Positions 17,122-27,079 of a stretch of DNA of 64,000 nt are shown in pieces. The DNA lies in assembly GCA_026004775.1 (NCBI GenBank), contig BPJU01000012.1, forward strand, positions 1 through 64,000, read 5' to 3'. Position 1 is the stretch's first letter; every line of letters starts with the position of its first letter. Position numbers and translations under genes: made by a program. Source of the DNA: Pirellulaceae bacterium. Its GTDB lineage: Bacteria > Planctomycetota > Planctomycetia > Pirellulales > Pirellulaceae. The notes under the pieces are model-generated. The model was not told the origin of the DNA, searched no databases, and saw nothing but the letters and a program-made list of their open reading frames with translations.

Positions 17122-18534
17122 TTACAGCAGTTCGCTGATTACCTGGCCGTAGGGCAGGATGGGCATCGGCCGTCCGGCATGGTCGGGGAATGTATGGTGG
17201 ATGTCGATCCCCAGATGGCGGAACATAGTAGCCCACAAATCGTTGGGGGTGAGTGGGCGTTCCTTCGGATATTCTCCCCGCGCATTGGTGGCGCCCACTA
17301 CCTGCCCCGTGCGCATCCTGCCACCTGCGACCACAACCGACATGGCCTGTGGCCAGTGATCGCGTCCGGGTTGCATCACGCCGGTCTGAGTGCCCACAGC
17401 CGGATTGATGCGTGGAGTGCGGCCGAATTCGCCCGTTACAATGATCATCACGTGGTGATCCAAACCACGAAGGTAGACGTCTTCAATCAGAGCCGTTACC
17501 GCTTGATCGAAATAGGGGGCTCGCAGGCGGAAGTCATCGAATATATGGCAATTGACGGCGTGTGAGTCCCAGTTGTAGACGGCGTACTTGGGCAACCCGC
17601 CGCTCGGCAACGGATTTTCCATCACCACGGTGACAAAGCTGGAACCGGCCTCGATCAGCCGCCGGGCCAGTAGTGCACGCTGTCCCCACGCATGCCGCCC
17701 ATACTTCTCCCGGATAGCCGGCGATTCCTGCGACAGATCGAAGGCTTGGCGCACGCGAGGACTGGTCAACAGCTCGATCGCCCGCCGATTGAATTCGTCC
17801 AACGCATCCATTACACCCGAGCCGTCGATTTCCTTCGCCAGGCGATCAAAACCGGCCAGCAACAGTCGGCGGTCCTCCAAGCGGCCTGCCAAATCCGGAT
17901 GAAGGCATAGATTGTGTACCTGGAACTCCGGTCTGCTCGGATCTCCGGGCACCGTGAACGGGTGCGTTTCCGGCCCCAAGTAGGCTGACCCGAAACTGAA
18001 GACATCGATATGCTGTCTTCCGTGATCGCAGAAATTGACATAGTCGGGTACGCCCTTCTGGCACGAGCGCCCTTCGCGCATCTTGGCCACTATGGACCCG
18101 ACCATCGGATAATCGTTCACAAAACCGGTCGGCTCCCGCGGATCGCGGCCTGTCAGAAACCTCTTGTGCCCTCCGCCGTGGTCGGCAAACTCGTGGGCTA
18201 TCGAACGGATGATACTGTACTTGTCGGCAATTTTCGCAAAGCGCGGCAGATGCTCACATACTTCCATCCCCGGCACCACAGTCCGTATCGGACGAAACTC
18301 GCCGCGATACTCGACCGGCGCGTCGGGCTTCATATCGAACGTTTCCATGTGCGGCGGACCACCCGGTAACCACACCAGTATCACCGACGTCTCGACCGGC
18401 GATGCATCGGGCTGCCGGGCTTGCGCTTTGAGCCGCAACAGATGACTGAGTCCCAGACCGCAGATACCCAGCGATCCTACTTCCAGAAAACTCCGCCGCG
18501 TGACCGGACCTTTACAGCCCACTACTTTCCGCAT
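17122..18534 (-). CDS. DUF1501 domain-containing Tat-secreted protein
   Basis: 470 residues from the ATG at 18534, with AAGGT 8 bases upstream. The N-terminus has a twin-arginine signal (TRRSFLEVGSLGICGLGLSH). The body is a DUF1501 protein, an alkaline-phosphatase/sulfatase-like superfamily greatly expanded in planctomycetes: VWLPGGPPHMETFDMKPDAP, HGGGHKRFLTGRDPREPTGF and VTGEFGRTPRINP with GRDHWPQAMSVVVAGG. The GEFGRTP and GRDHWP motifs are hallmark blocks. Activity is unproven. In many genomes it pairs with a DUF1549/DUF1553 gene, but none is adjacent here. Confidence 0.92.
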   Translation of the reverse strand: MRKVVGCKGPVTRRSFLEVGSLGICGLGLSHLLRLKAQARQPDASPVETSVILVWLPGGPPHMETFDMKPDAPVEYRGEFRPIRTVVPGMEVCEHLPRFAKIADKYSIIRSIAHEFADHGGGHKRFLTGRDPREPTGFVNDYPMVGSIVAKMREGRSCQKGVPDYVNFCDHGRQHIDVFSFGSAYLGPETHPFTVPGDPSRPEFQVHNLCLHPDLAGRLEDRRLLLAGFDRLAKEIDGSGVMDALDEFNRRAIELLTSPRVRQAFDLSQESPAIREKYGRHAWGQRALLARRLIEAGSSFVTVVMENPLPSGGLPKYAVYNWDSHAVNCHIFDDFRLRAPYFDQAVTALIEDVYLRGLDHHVMIIVTGEFGRTPRINPAVGTQTGVMQPGRDHWPQAMSVVVAGGRMRTGQVVGATNARGEYPKERPLTPNDLWATMFRHLGIDIHHTFPDHAGRPMPILPYGQVISELL

Positions 18535-18966
18535 GGATGCGACCTTCTTCCTGCACACATGAAAATCTGCCGGTTAGTTCGCTCAAATGTATGGGAACGC
18601 GGTCGGTGGCCCGCAGCCGTCCCGCCTTCCCTACCGCCTCTGCCGCAAAAAAAAGACCCACCAGCGGACCTATTACCGTACAGGTATCTTACCACCACTG
18701 TAGTCAACCTAGAGCCTTCGGGTAAGCGAATCAATCCCCATGTTGCATAAACTCTCCGCTCCCAATAACCAATAACCCAATAACTGATGTCCCGTAATTG
18801 ATCTGGACGAGGGCAGGCAACTTCGGGCATTTTTGTCGATAAATCGTGTAGGATTTTCGAGCCGTACTCAAGTGCCCGCCCGCCGGAGCTGCCGGTCGCA
18901 AGCCGGGAGGCCGAAAGAGTGTAAGGCTGTAGCGATTGAGTAAGATAAAAAAGCTTGGGCGAATGG
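18535..18966. other. Intergenic region
   Basis: About 430 bases with no supportable gene. It contains a small AT-rich run with the loosely repeated word CCAATAAC at 18762-18785. It separates divergent genes and should carry their promoters, but none is clear. Confidence 0.4.
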
Positions 18967-19200
18967 ATGGCTGGAGAAGGTCTTGATCTGACAAGTGAAC
19001 CACCCGAGGATCGCCCTCCGGAGAGGCAAGCTTGCCGAGCTTTCCTAGGAGTGTTCTTTCGCTGCTGCGGCGTCTATGCGCGGCTTTATCTGGATCGCCG
19101 ACAAACCGCCTATCGCGGCCACTGCCCGCGGTGTGGCCTTCCGGTACGATTCCGCATCGGTCCGGACGGTGTCGATGCGCGATTTTTTGAAGTGGGCTGA
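18967..19200 (+). CDS. Small conserved-looking hypothetical protein with CxxC
   Basis: 77 residues from the ATG at 18967. The C-terminal half reads as a structured domain: FFRCCGVYARLYLDRRQTAY then RGHCPRCGLPVRFRIGPDG. HCPRCG is a zinc-ribbon-like CxxC; with the upstream RCC it could bind one metal ion. I associate this type of small protein with Pirellulales, but I cannot name a family. No clear ribosome site is visible; a TTG at 18955 is an alternative start. Confidence 0.6.
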   Translation: MAGEGLDLTSEPPEDRPPERQACRAFLGVFFRCCGVYARLYLDRRQTAYRGHCPRCGLPVRFRIGPDGVDARFFEVG

Positions 19201-19304
19201 GTCGCGCGTGTTGGGAATTTGCTATTAGATTCCTGACAACCGCCTGTGCGTGCAGTGCCGCGTTTGGTTGTCGCCAGGTAACAATATAATTTCCCGAAAA
19301 TCTT

Positions 19305-19375
19305 TTTTTGGCGGAAATCTTGCGGCCGACGCTAGCGCGTGGGCGTGGCGACTTCCGCTACGCGGGGTGGAAAGG
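19305..19375. repeat. Copy of the 'ggaagtcttgcgg' hairpin repeat
   Basis: GCGGAAATCTTGCGGCCGAC, then an inner inverted repeat, ending GGCGACTTCCGCTAC. This is a diverged member of the hairpin family at 43,870, 48,775, 49,795, 55,290, 60,675 and 60,745. It is the only copy seen in the left half of the window. Confidence 0.6.
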
Positions 19376-19598
19376 GGTAACTTCCGGTACGAGCAGATTT
19401 CAAGATCGTTCTACGCCGGTTTGAACCAGTATCGTGGGGGGCCTCACGGCCGAGACTGCCGTGCCACCACGTGGCCCTCACGGGCGAGACGCCTCGTTGT
19501 GCCCGCCGCCGGTGAATCGGCAATTCGAGCTAGCGTCCGGAGCGCAAATGCCGTACTATGTGCAGCACGCTCGATGCGCACCTACAGGAGACCGCGTC

Positions 19599-20081
19599 AT
19601 GCTGGCCGATTACGACATCGAACGCTGTACCAAAAGGTGTGCCGCCACGGGCAAAACACTGGCGCCCGGCTCACGCGTGTATTCGGTTTTGCTGCGCGAC
19701 GGAGCGCGACTGGTGCGGCAGGATTACTGCGCTGAGGCGTGGACCGGGCCCCCGGACGGTGCCGTCGCCTGGTGGCAATATCGCGTGCCGGACGAACAGG
19801 CGGCGCGCCGCCATTGGGCACCCAGCGAAGTGATGCTCGAATTCCTCGAACGATTGGCCGACCAGCCCGATCAGCAGGATTTGCGCTACGTTCTGGCACT
19901 ATTGATGGTGCGGCGGCGGATTTTGCAAGAAGTCGAAGTGCGGCAGGATCAGCAGGGTCGAGAAGTGCTTCTGCTGCATGCCCCCGAACAGGAACGCGAC
20001 TACCAGGTAATCGCCGTTCCTCCGGCAAACGACCAACGAGCCCAATGGATACAGCAGGAATTGGAGCGGTTGCTACAGTAG
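19599..20081 (+). CDS. Conserved-looking hypothetical protein
   Basis: 160 residues from the ATG at 19599, chosen for AGGAG about 9 bases upstream; an open frame back to 19434 has no ribosome site. It starts MLADYDIERCTKRCAATGKT and contains DYCAEAWTGPPDGAVAWWQY followed by a helical C-terminal half. The four N-terminal cysteines (C10, C14 and a later DYC) might bind metal. The pattern fits a family I have seen only in planctomycetes, of unknown function. It precedes a predicted lipoprotein gene by 75 bases and may be co-transcribed with it. Confidence 0.75.
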   Translation: MLADYDIERCTKRCAATGKTLAPGSRVYSVLLRDGARLVRQDYCAEAWTGPPDGAVAWWQYRVPDEQAARRHWAPSEVMLEFLERLADQPDQQDLRYVLALLMVRRRILQEVEVRQDQQGREVLLLHAPEQERDYQVIAVPPANDQRAQWIQQELERLLQ

Positions 20082-20155
20082 TGCAGCGATCCGAGCAAAG
20101 GGACTCATACGGCGACGCATAAAGTCCGTTGTCGACAGGCCAGGGAGGGTCAACG

Positions 20156-21214
20156 GTGGAACAACGGATAGGCTCCCATGCCCCCAAGCCGCCGGCGCGG
20201 GCAGTCGGTGGTGACCAGACGGCGGCCATCCGCCGCTTGCCGGCAGGTCGCTTTCGGGTCGCTTTCTCGGCCCAGTCCGCGGGCGCACTTAGGCATTTGG
20301 CCATTCTCGTCCTGCTATGTGCCGGGTCCGGCGCCACCTGTCTGCCATGGACTCGACCCGGCCAACCGGCCGGACCTGTCGTCTACGATCATACGCCCAC
20401 GCTCGGTGAGGTGATGGCAAAGGTCAACGCCGCCACTCAAGCCGTGCGTACGTTGCGAGCCGAATCGGTACGCTTGAGCGCTCCGGGCCTTCCCTCGGTC
20501 AAGGCTCGCCTTTATTACGCCGCTCCCCGGCAATTCCGGCTACTGGGCGACCTGATGCTGGCACGCGAAATCGATATCGGCATGAACCAAGAATTGTTCT
20601 GGTTTTGGGGACGCAACTGGACCGGAGCTTTGTATTACGCCCGCCATGACCAGACCGCTTTACCGCAAGTGTCCGAGCGAATCGGCATCGAGCCCGGCTG
20701 GCTGCTGGAAGCCCTGGGGCTGGTTGAGCTGGATCCGGCCGGGCAACACCACGGCCCGTATGCTCATGGGCCCGGCACAATGGAAATCCACACGCAACGT
20801 CTGACACCGTCCGGCCAGATCATGACCCGGGTGATGGTACTTCACGCCGTGTACGGCTGGATTCTCGAAGTTCGCTTACACGACGAGCGCGGCAATATTC
20901 TCGCCCAAGCCAAGATGTCACAGCATCGCTTTTACGAGAATCCGGGGGTGACGTTGCCTGATCGTGTGGAAGTGCACCTGGCGCCCGGAATGCCCGACTC
21001 CTTACAGCTTCGACTCGATATCGGCGGTTATGTAGTAAACGAACCGATTTCCGATCCAGGCGTTTTCACTTTGCCTCAGTTGTCCGACGTAAAAGCGGTC
21101 AACCTGGCAACTTCACCCAGCCAGCCTCCTGTAGCGACACCGAACAGCTCGCACATGCCGGCCACGATTCCGGAAGCTTTTCGGCCCGAGTACCGAGGCT
21201 ATACTCGGCGCTGA
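20156..21214 (+). CDS. Hypothetical envelope protein, possibly a LolA-like lipoprotein
   Basis: 352 residues from the GTG at 20156 (GGGAGG seven bases upstream). After ~35 polar residues comes a hydrophobic stretch HLAILVLLCAGSGATCLP with a cysteine in a lipobox-like position (SGATC). Next is a domain with TLGEVMAKVNAATQAVRTLR and ARLYYAAPRQFRLLGD, which recalls the start of LolA/LolB-type lipid-binding folds (a chain of strands after an amphipathic helix). This is fold intuition, not a family match. The C-terminal third is proline-rich and probably disordered. Confidence 0.7.
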   Translation: MEQRIGSHAPKPPARAVGGDQTAAIRRLPAGRFRVAFSAQSAGALRHLAILVLLCAGSGATCLPWTRPGQPAGPVVYDHTPTLGEVMAKVNAATQAVRTLRAESVRLSAPGLPSVKARLYYAAPRQFRLLGDLMLAREIDIGMNQELFWFWGRNWTGALYYARHDQTALPQVSERIGIEPGWLLEALGLVELDPAGQHHGPYAHGPGTMEIHTQRLTPSGQIMTRVMVLHAVYGWILEVRLHDERGNILAQAKMSQHRFYENPGVTLPDRVEVHLAPGMPDSLQLRLDIGGYVVNEPISDPGVFTLPQLSDVKAVNLATSPSQPPVATPNSSHMPATIPEAFRPEYRGYTRR

Positions 21215-21287
21215 TCGCACCGGGGCCCCCTGTGGATGCGGCAGCAACAGGCGTTGCGCGAAGCGGGCGCTGCTCGCTCTGCGATCG

Positions 21288-22400
21288 TCACGTACCCGCA
21301 ACTTCTGCTGCGGAGCGAGTCGCTTGCTGTTGGAGCTGTTCGACGACCAGGTCTCCCACTTCGCTGGTCGAATAGCCCATTTGTCCGGCAGCCTGGCTTT
21401 TCATCTTGTTGCCGGTAACGAATTGGATGGCGTCCGTGACGCGTTGGGCAGCATGAGGCTGCCCGCTGAATTCCAGCAGCATCGCCATCGCCGCAATAGC
21501 CGCGATCGGGTTGATCACGCCCAACCCGGTATACTTCGGGGCACTTCCTCCCATCGGTTCGAACATACTCACCCCGCCCGGGTCCGGATTCAGATTGGCT
21601 CCGGCCGCCACTCCCAAACCTCCCTGGAGGATCGCACCCAGGTCGGTAATGATGTCGCCGAACATATTGGTGGTGACGATCACGTCGTAGTATTCCGGCG
21701 ACTTGACCATCCACATGCAGCAGGCATCCACGTGGTTGTAGTCGGCTTTGACGTCGGGGAATTCCCGAGCCACCTCCTGGAACGTGCGCCACCACAGGTC
21801 ATGCCCGTAAGTCAGTACGTTTGTCTTGGCGACCAACGTAAGCTTCTTGCCTTTGGGGTTATTACGGCGCCGAGTGTACTCGAAAGCCCAACGTATACAG
21901 CGCTCGCATCCGCGCCGGGTGTAGATCGCCGTCTGGATCGCCACCTCGTCGGCAGTTCCCTTCTTCAAGAAGCCGCCCGCCCCACAATAGAGATCTTCCG
22001 TATTTTCCCGCACTACCACGAAGTCGATGTCTTCCGGCCCTTTGCCCGCCAGAGGCGTGGGAACGCCCGGATAGAGTTTCACCGGACGAAGATTGATGTA
22101 TTGATCCAACTGGAAGCGAAGCTCAAGCAAAAGCCCTTTCTCGAGCACTCCCGGCGGCACTTGGGGGTGTCCGACGGCCCCAAGAAAGATCGCATCGTGG
22201 CCCCGCAACTCATCGATCGCACCAGCCGGCAACACCTCACCCGTCCGTAGATAACGTTCGCCACCAAAATCGTAAGTCGTCGTCTCGTAGGCAAACCCTT
22301 CCAGCTCGGCAACCGCCTTCAGAACCTTCAAAGCCTCGGCCGTTACTTCCGGCCCCGTCCCGTCCCCCGGAATAACCGCTATCCTGAGCGTTTTGCTCAC
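21288..22400 (-). CDS. leuB: 3-isopropylmalate dehydrogenase
   Basis: 370 residues from the GTG at 22400, which follows GGAGGAG by about 9 bases; a reading from 22421 would begin inside the ribosome site. It oxidises and decarboxylates 3-isopropylmalate with NAD. Family motifs are IAVIPGDGTGPEVT (N-terminus), VVRENTEDLYCG, VTTNMFGDIITDLGAILQGG (metal-binding aspartates) and GSAPKYTGLGVINPIAAI. The protein could also be read as a related beta-decarboxylating dehydrogenase such as tartrate or isocitrate dehydrogenase; LeuB is preferred for length and context (leuA nearby). Confidence 0.85.
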   Translation of the reverse strand: MSKTLRIAVIPGDGTGPEVTAEALKVLKAVAELEGFAYETTTYDFGGERYLRTGEVLPAGAIDELRGHDAIFLGAVGHPQVPPGVLEKGLLLELRFQLDQYINLRPVKLYPGVPTPLAGKGPEDIDFVVVRENTEDLYCGAGGFLKKGTADEVAIQTAIYTRRGCERCIRWAFEYTRRRNNPKGKKLTLVAKTNVLTYGHDLWWRTFQEVAREFPDVKADYNHVDACCMWMVKSPEYYDVIVTTNMFGDIITDLGAILQGGLGVAAGANLNPDPGGVSMFEPMGGSAPKYTGLGVINPIAAIAAMAMLLEFSGQPHAAQRVTDAIQFVTGNKMKSQAAGQMGYSTSEVGDLVVEQLQQQATRSAAEVAGT

Positions 22401-22562
22401 CGATTGATTCTCCTCCTTCACGAAAACACCTTCGCCACGTATTCGGCATTCTAACGGTTAAAAAACGTTCGTCCCAGCGGACAATAAAAGACAGCTTTCG
22501 CTGCGTTGCCCAATGCGGCCACGCAATCGGCTCGGTGGCACCAGAAGAAAACAGCGATCGGA

Positions 22563-22850
22563 CTAGTTCGAGCTGAAATCCAAACTGGCCTTGGCCGTGC
22601 CTAAAGGATTGCCGATGAACTTCGCATAGCAGTCGGCACACAGATCGTACGTGCGGCTCGACGGTGTCGGCTCGCCGGTGTCGCATCCCGGTTGCGACAA
22701 GTACTCGTCCAGCTCTTCCAGGAAATCGTGGTCATCGTCCACAGGTTCGTCACTTCCAAAATCGGCTTCCACTTCGATACGCACCACATAGCGTACATGA
22801 CGTGTCGGATGAATCAGCCTGCCACATCGGTCACAAGAATAGTGGATCAT
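22563..22850 (-). CDS. Small zinc-ribbon-like hypothetical protein
   Basis: 95 residues with two CxxC pairs: SCDRCGRLIHPTRHVRY near the N-terminus and LCADCYAKFIGNP near residue 75. They are separated by an acidic stretch (DEPVDDDHDFLEELDEYL). The layout suggests a single structural zinc site. A type seen across planctomycetes, with no known function. It lies 162 bases upstream of leuB, in the same direction. Confidence 0.75.
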   Translation of the reverse strand: MIHYSCDRCGRLIHPTRHVRYVVRIEVEADFGSDEPVDDDHDFLEELDEYLSQPGCDTGEPTPSSRTYDLCADCYAKFIGNPLGTAKASLDFSSN

Positions 22851-23093
22851 ACGATGACGACCCTGTTCGAGGACAATGACTTTGGCCGCCTCCCCGATAG
22901 CTCGGCCTACCGAAGTTCATCCTAACGTTATCGCAGAAATCGACGCAAGAGGAAGGGCGACGGGTTGGTACTGGGGTTCTTGGGGGGCTGGCAGGCGGTG
23001 GTTTCTTGCCGGTTCCCCACGACGCCGGCCAACGGCTGACAGTTGCCTGGGCAGCCGATACCCGAACTGCCTCGCCACACCGACGAGCCACGA

Positions 23094-24176
23094 CTACCGC
23101 GTCAAGCCGTCGGAGGCAAGTTCGGCCAACCGCCGCTTGGCAACCAGATACGTTTCGGCTGCCTGCCGAACACGCGGCGGCAATTGGGCGACGAAATCGG
23201 GAGCTGAGCTATTCGGGGGAAGAACGGTGAGCCTCTGCCACCAGTCGTTCGGTATCGGAGAATGGGTGATCCCGAGCGATTGGGAAAGGCGGTTGAGCCA
23301 GTGGCTGGAGTGCTTGTCCCACGTAGCGGCTGCGGCCCTCAATTGCCGCTCGGCTTCCAGGAACTGCCAGGCCGCCTGACGCGCCTCGGCATCCTGACGC
23401 AGGAAAAGACCAACCAGGAACGTCTGTTGGGTCGCCCACCGCGGCTCTTCCAGGGCTGGGACTCCGGGCCGAGTGCCTTCAGCACGGCACGTCACCAACA
23501 GATATCCCGCTCGCCACTGCTTGGGTGCTCGCACCACCAGCACCAACTGCCTTTCGCCCTCCAAGACGCCGTACACAGCCGGCCGGAACTTGAAGTAGAC
23601 GGCCGAACGGCGGGCAAGTGTGCCGGCGACCACCGCCACGTCGACCGGCGGCAGCAACTCATATTGCAACGTCACTCCGTCTTTTTCATTGACTCCCGCC
23701 GATGCATTACCACGCACCATGCGGTCCAACGCCCCATCGGCCGACACACCCACCGTGGTCGCTCGGTCTTGGCGTTTCTCCACGCGAATCCGACCCGCCA
23801 CCGCTGATTCGACCGACGTGCGGGGCAGGTAGTCAACCACTTCAATTCCCGGCTGGGCAAAAGCGATCTGTATGTGAAGCTCCTCCAGCGAGATACCTTT
23901 GGACTGCCGCAATACCGATATGGGCAAACCGATCTCGAAGCATGCTTCCGATTCGTCCATCGACGTGTTGGTCGGAGCCAGCGATGGATCGAAAGCGACG
24001 AGGCTGGGCAGGTCGAAGGTTACCAGGTTCCCTGCGGATATTCCACCGCCCAAGCTAAGTGGCAGGTCGGCGGCTCCCGCCACCGAGCCGATCAGCGCGG
24101 CCAGAACGACACCGTGTGGGAAAATCCCGGGTAACCAGCCGATTTTCACTCCGTTGTACGGTAAGCGTACGGGCAT
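23094..24176 (-). CDS. Secreted hypothetical protein
   Basis: 360 residues from the ATG at 24176, with AGGAGG 8 bases upstream. The N-terminus has a hydrophobic signal-like segment (GVVLAALIGSVAGAADLPLS, residues ~22-41). The following ~230 residues are beta-rich (FEIGLPISVL, RIRVEKRQDRATTVGVS, VTLQYELLPPVDVAVVAGTL) and are followed by a helical C-terminal third. The product looks periplasmic or surface-located. I do not recognise the family. Confidence 0.75.
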   Translation of the reverse strand: MPVRLPYNGVKIGWLPGIFPHGVVLAALIGSVAGAADLPLSLGGGISAGNLVTFDLPSLVAFDPSLAPTNTSMDESEACFEIGLPISVLRQSKGISLEELHIQIAFAQPGIEVVDYLPRTSVESAVAGRIRVEKRQDRATTVGVSADGALDRMVRGNASAGVNEKDGVTLQYELLPPVDVAVVAGTLARRSAVYFKFRPAVYGVLEGERQLVLVVRAPKQWRAGYLLVTCRAEGTRPGVPALEEPRWATQQTFLVGLFLRQDAEARQAAWQFLEAERQLRAAAATWDKHSSHWLNRLSQSLGITHSPIPNDWWQRLTVLPPNSSAPDFVAQLPPRVRQAAETYLVAKRRLAELASDGLTR

Positions 24177-25045
24177 CTCGAACACCTCCTGTTTGGCACG
24201 GCTTGCGCGCAGCCCCTTTCCTGCACGCCACTTGTGAAGCTGGTGAAGCTGTATGGGTTGAGCGAACCGCCGGCCCGGTCGCTTCCCGCGATAGACAAGG
24301 ACGCTAGCTCGATCCGGCCAGCGCCGGAGCCGTCCCGGCTGGAGAATGATTTATGAACGCTTTTCTGGGCCGGTTTCCTCATTAGCATCCTATCCGTGCC
24401 TAACTGTCCGGCTAGTCCTAGCCGGTTATGTGCGGGTTGCCTTCCGGTTCTTTCCTTCCCCCGTCGCAGGGTGCAGGCGGTTTTCGAGAAACGAGGGCGC
24501 CTGGTCAAAGTAGGTTGCATTCGCCTGTGCCGGCGTGTCGAAGAAATCTGTAGATGACTGCACGAATTTCCTGTTTATCCTGGTTCCCTCCGATGCTGAT
24601 TGAGACTTGGTCCGAGGGCATCGTCGGCACGATCGAAATTGACGACGAGCAGGCGGCCCGCTCCGAACGCGATGGCAAGTCCACGGTTTGGTGGCCGTTG
24701 GTTCCACCTGGGCCGGCGACCGCCGAGCGAATGCCGCCGTACGAAAAAGTGATAGCGGCTGATACTGACCGGCTGGAAAGTGAGTTGGCCGGAGCCTATC
24801 GAAGCTGCCGCATGAGAAGCCGGTTCTGAAATCTCGTCAAAATTCGGTTTACCCCCACCAGGTGCCCGACACCGTGCTGTCCCGTCCGGCACGCAGTTAA
24901 TCGTTTTGGTCCCGCTCGCTTATCCGTATTCGTCGTGCCAGCGGTGGCACATGGGGTTGTCTTGACGCATACTATTGGGTTGAGGATTCTTGGAACGAGC
25001 AACCGGCGGCGTAGCCTGTCCGCTGCGGAAGTGCCGAGCAGACCG
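24177..25045. other. Intergenic region before the protein kinase gene
   Basis: About 870 bases. The only frame with protein-like texture is 24594-24829 on the plus strand (MLIETWSEGIVGTIEIDDEQ onward), but it has no ribosome site and no family likeness, so I do not call it. The region otherwise shows no repeats, RNA genes or clear promoters. Confidence 0.4.
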
Positions 25046-26668
25046 ATGAGCCAATCGCCGATCCCCACCCCAGAAACGGCTCGCGACCCGGATTTGAGCG
25101 GTCGGAGGCTGGGGGACTATGAATTGATACGGCGTCTGGGGCGCGGGGGCATGGCCGATGTGTACTTGGCCAAGCAGTTGTCCCTGGGGCGCAACGTGGC
25201 GATAAAAATCTTGCGAGGCCATCTGGCGGCCGATCCGACTTATGTGCGGCGGTTCCAGCAAGAAGCCCGAGCCGCCGCGTCGCTGGTGCACGCCAACATC
25301 GTTCAGATTCACGAAGTCGGCCAAATCGATGGACTGTACTATATCGTCCAAGAATACGTTCCGGGACAGAATCTACGGCAATACCTGCAAAAGCACGGGC
25401 CGCTGGATGCCAAGACGGCAGCCCGGGTTATCCGCCATGTGACCGCCGCCTTGCACCGGTCCGCCCAGCAGAATATCGTCCACCGCGACATCAAACCGGA
25501 AAACATCATGCTTTCGGTCACCGGCGAAGTTAAGGTGGCCGACTTCGGGCTGGCTCGGGTGACGCAGGAGGGCCAAGCGATCGAACTTACTCAGGTCGGC
25601 GTCACACTCGGCACTCCGCTTTACATGAGCCCGGAACAGGTGGAGGGACGACCGGTCGACCCGCGAAGCGACATCTACTCGCTGGGAGTCACCTGCTACC
25701 ATATGCTGGCCGGAAGGCCTCCCTTTGAAGGAGATTCTCCGCTGAGCGTCGCCGTACAACACCTCCAGTCGGACCCGGTGCGATTGGAAACGCTCAGACC
25801 GGACCTGCCCCCGGAACTGTGCGCGATTGTGCACCGGATGATGGCCAAGAACCCGGCCGACCGATATCAGAAGCCTGTGGAAATACTGCGCGACCTGCGC
25901 GCTTTGAAGCTCGATGACCAGGATCTGGATACCTCCGTTTCCTGGGACATGCTGGCCGAAGGGGCCGACGTGGCGACAGCCGTCAGCCTTTCGGCTGCCA
26001 CTCAGCAACTGGCGGCGGTGCTGACCGGTGAGAAACGAGCGGCGCGCCGCATACGGCGGCTGGCCCTGGCCGCCGTACTGCTGGTCCCGGTGGGGTTCGT
26101 GGCGGGCGGCTGGTGGGCCTGGCAACATCACCGGCCTCTGCTTGAGCCGTCCGATTCCCCACAAACAACCATAAAACGCATGGAGTCGGCCCGAGCACAA
26201 TACTTCTACGCCTGCCTTGAGGGAAGTGAGGCGGCACTGAAGAGCGTCGAACAGTACTTCCCGCCGCACGAGGGCCCCGAAAACCGGTTGTACGTGCGGC
26301 GGGCCTGGCAGCGGCTGGCCGAATTGTACCTGATGCGCGGCGATCTGGATTTGGCTCTGGAGACCTACCGCAAATTGGCGGAACAAGTCGAGGACACCGA
26401 AGAGTACTTCCGCGCAGTGGGATTGGCCGGACAAGCCGTGGCGCTGTTCCGACTGGGTCGCAAGTCGGAGGCCGCCGAGAAACTCGCGCAAGCCGTGCCG
26501 CTGATGGAACGGCTGTTGCCCCTGGATCGGCAGAACCTGTTCGGGCAACTGGACCCGGATTTGCGCGAGGAACTGCGGCGCTTGCTGAGCGAATCGTCTA
26601 GCGTGCGGCCTGCGTTGCCCAGCGGTGTTGACCAAGGTGGACCTATCCCCGATAACGGCGGCCGGTGA
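25046..26668 (+). CDS. Hanks-type serine/threonine protein kinase with membrane anchor and TPR-like tail
   Basis: 540 residues from the ATG at 25046, the last in-frame ATG before the kinase fold. The glycine loop is LGRGGMADVYLAK (residues 31-43), the ATP lysine K54 (VAIKIL), the catalytic loop HRDIKPENIM (146-155) and the DFG motif 166-168, with GTPLYMSPEQ as the activation-segment end. All key catalytic residues are present. A membrane helix follows near residues 339-359. The extracytoplasmic part (~180 residues) is helical with TPR-like repeats, suggesting an envelope sensor. No neighbour points to its substrate. Confidence 0.95.
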   Translation: MSQSPIPTPETARDPDLSGRRLGDYELIRRLGRGGMADVYLAKQLSLGRNVAIKILRGHLAADPTYVRRFQQEARAAASLVHANIVQIHEVGQIDGLYYIVQEYVPGQNLRQYLQKHGPLDAKTAARVIRHVTAALHRSAQQNIVHRDIKPENIMLSVTGEVKVADFGLARVTQEGQAIELTQVGVTLGTPLYMSPEQVEGRPVDPRSDIYSLGVTCYHMLAGRPPFEGDSPLSVAVQHLQSDPVRLETLRPDLPPELCAIVHRMMAKNPADRYQKPVEILRDLRALKLDDQDLDTSVSWDMLAEGADVATAVSLSAATQQLAAVLTGEKRAARRIRRLALAAVLLVPVGFVAGGWWAWQHHRPLLEPSDSPQTTIKRMESARAQYFYACLEGSEAALKSVEQYFPPHEGPENRLYVRRAWQRLAELYLMRGDLDLALETYRKLAEQVEDTEEYFRAVGLAGQAVALFRLGRKSEAAEKLAQAVPLMERLLPLDRQNLFGQLDPDLREELRRLLSESSSVRPALPSGVDQGGPIPDNGGR

Positions 26669-26822
26669 CCGTGCAAGCACCTCTGTACGCTCGAGCCGGC
26701 GGTCTGGGAACTTCCTGCATCCTGCCGATTCGGCCCAGGACACCTTGACATCCTGCCCGTTTGCCGCGACACTGGCCAAGAAGGCTATCGGTCGGCCTGC
26801 GGTGGCCGACTCGGCCAACGAT

Positions 26823-26895
26823 GCCCCCTTCGTCTAGTGGCCCAGGACGTCGGATTCTCAGTCCGAAAACAGGGGTTCGACTCCCCTAGGGGGTA
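26823..26895 (+). tRNA. tRNA-Glu (anticodon CTC)
   Basis: Acceptor GCCCCCT pairs with AGGGGGT, anticodon loop GATTCTCAG carries CTC, and the T-arm has GGTTCGACTCC. The discriminator is A and CCA is not encoded. CTC reads GAG glutamate codons. Confidence 0.95.
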
Positions 26896-27079
26896 CTCGC
26901 ACAATCGGTCACCTACCGCACCACGTCGCGGAAACTGCAAAAAGCGCAAAGCTCACGATGGGCTGTGGTGATTCGCTTACACTTCTTTCAACTCGTTGTA
27001 GGAAGCTGGCACGCCGGTTTTTACTTTTAAGCGCGCCCGATTGCGCGTCACTTTTGGCCGCCCGCTTGAAGTCTAAGAG

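Noticed and set aside
16721-17236. A 171-codon minus-strand frame after the ferredoxin gene
   Set aside because: It crosses the ferredoxin terminator and part of the DUF1501 gene. Only its last ~40 codons look protein-like and they have no start or ribosome site.
25373-26818. A 481-codon open frame on the minus strand
   Set aside because: Antisense to the protein kinase gene, with His/Gln/Arg-rich text typical of shadow frames.
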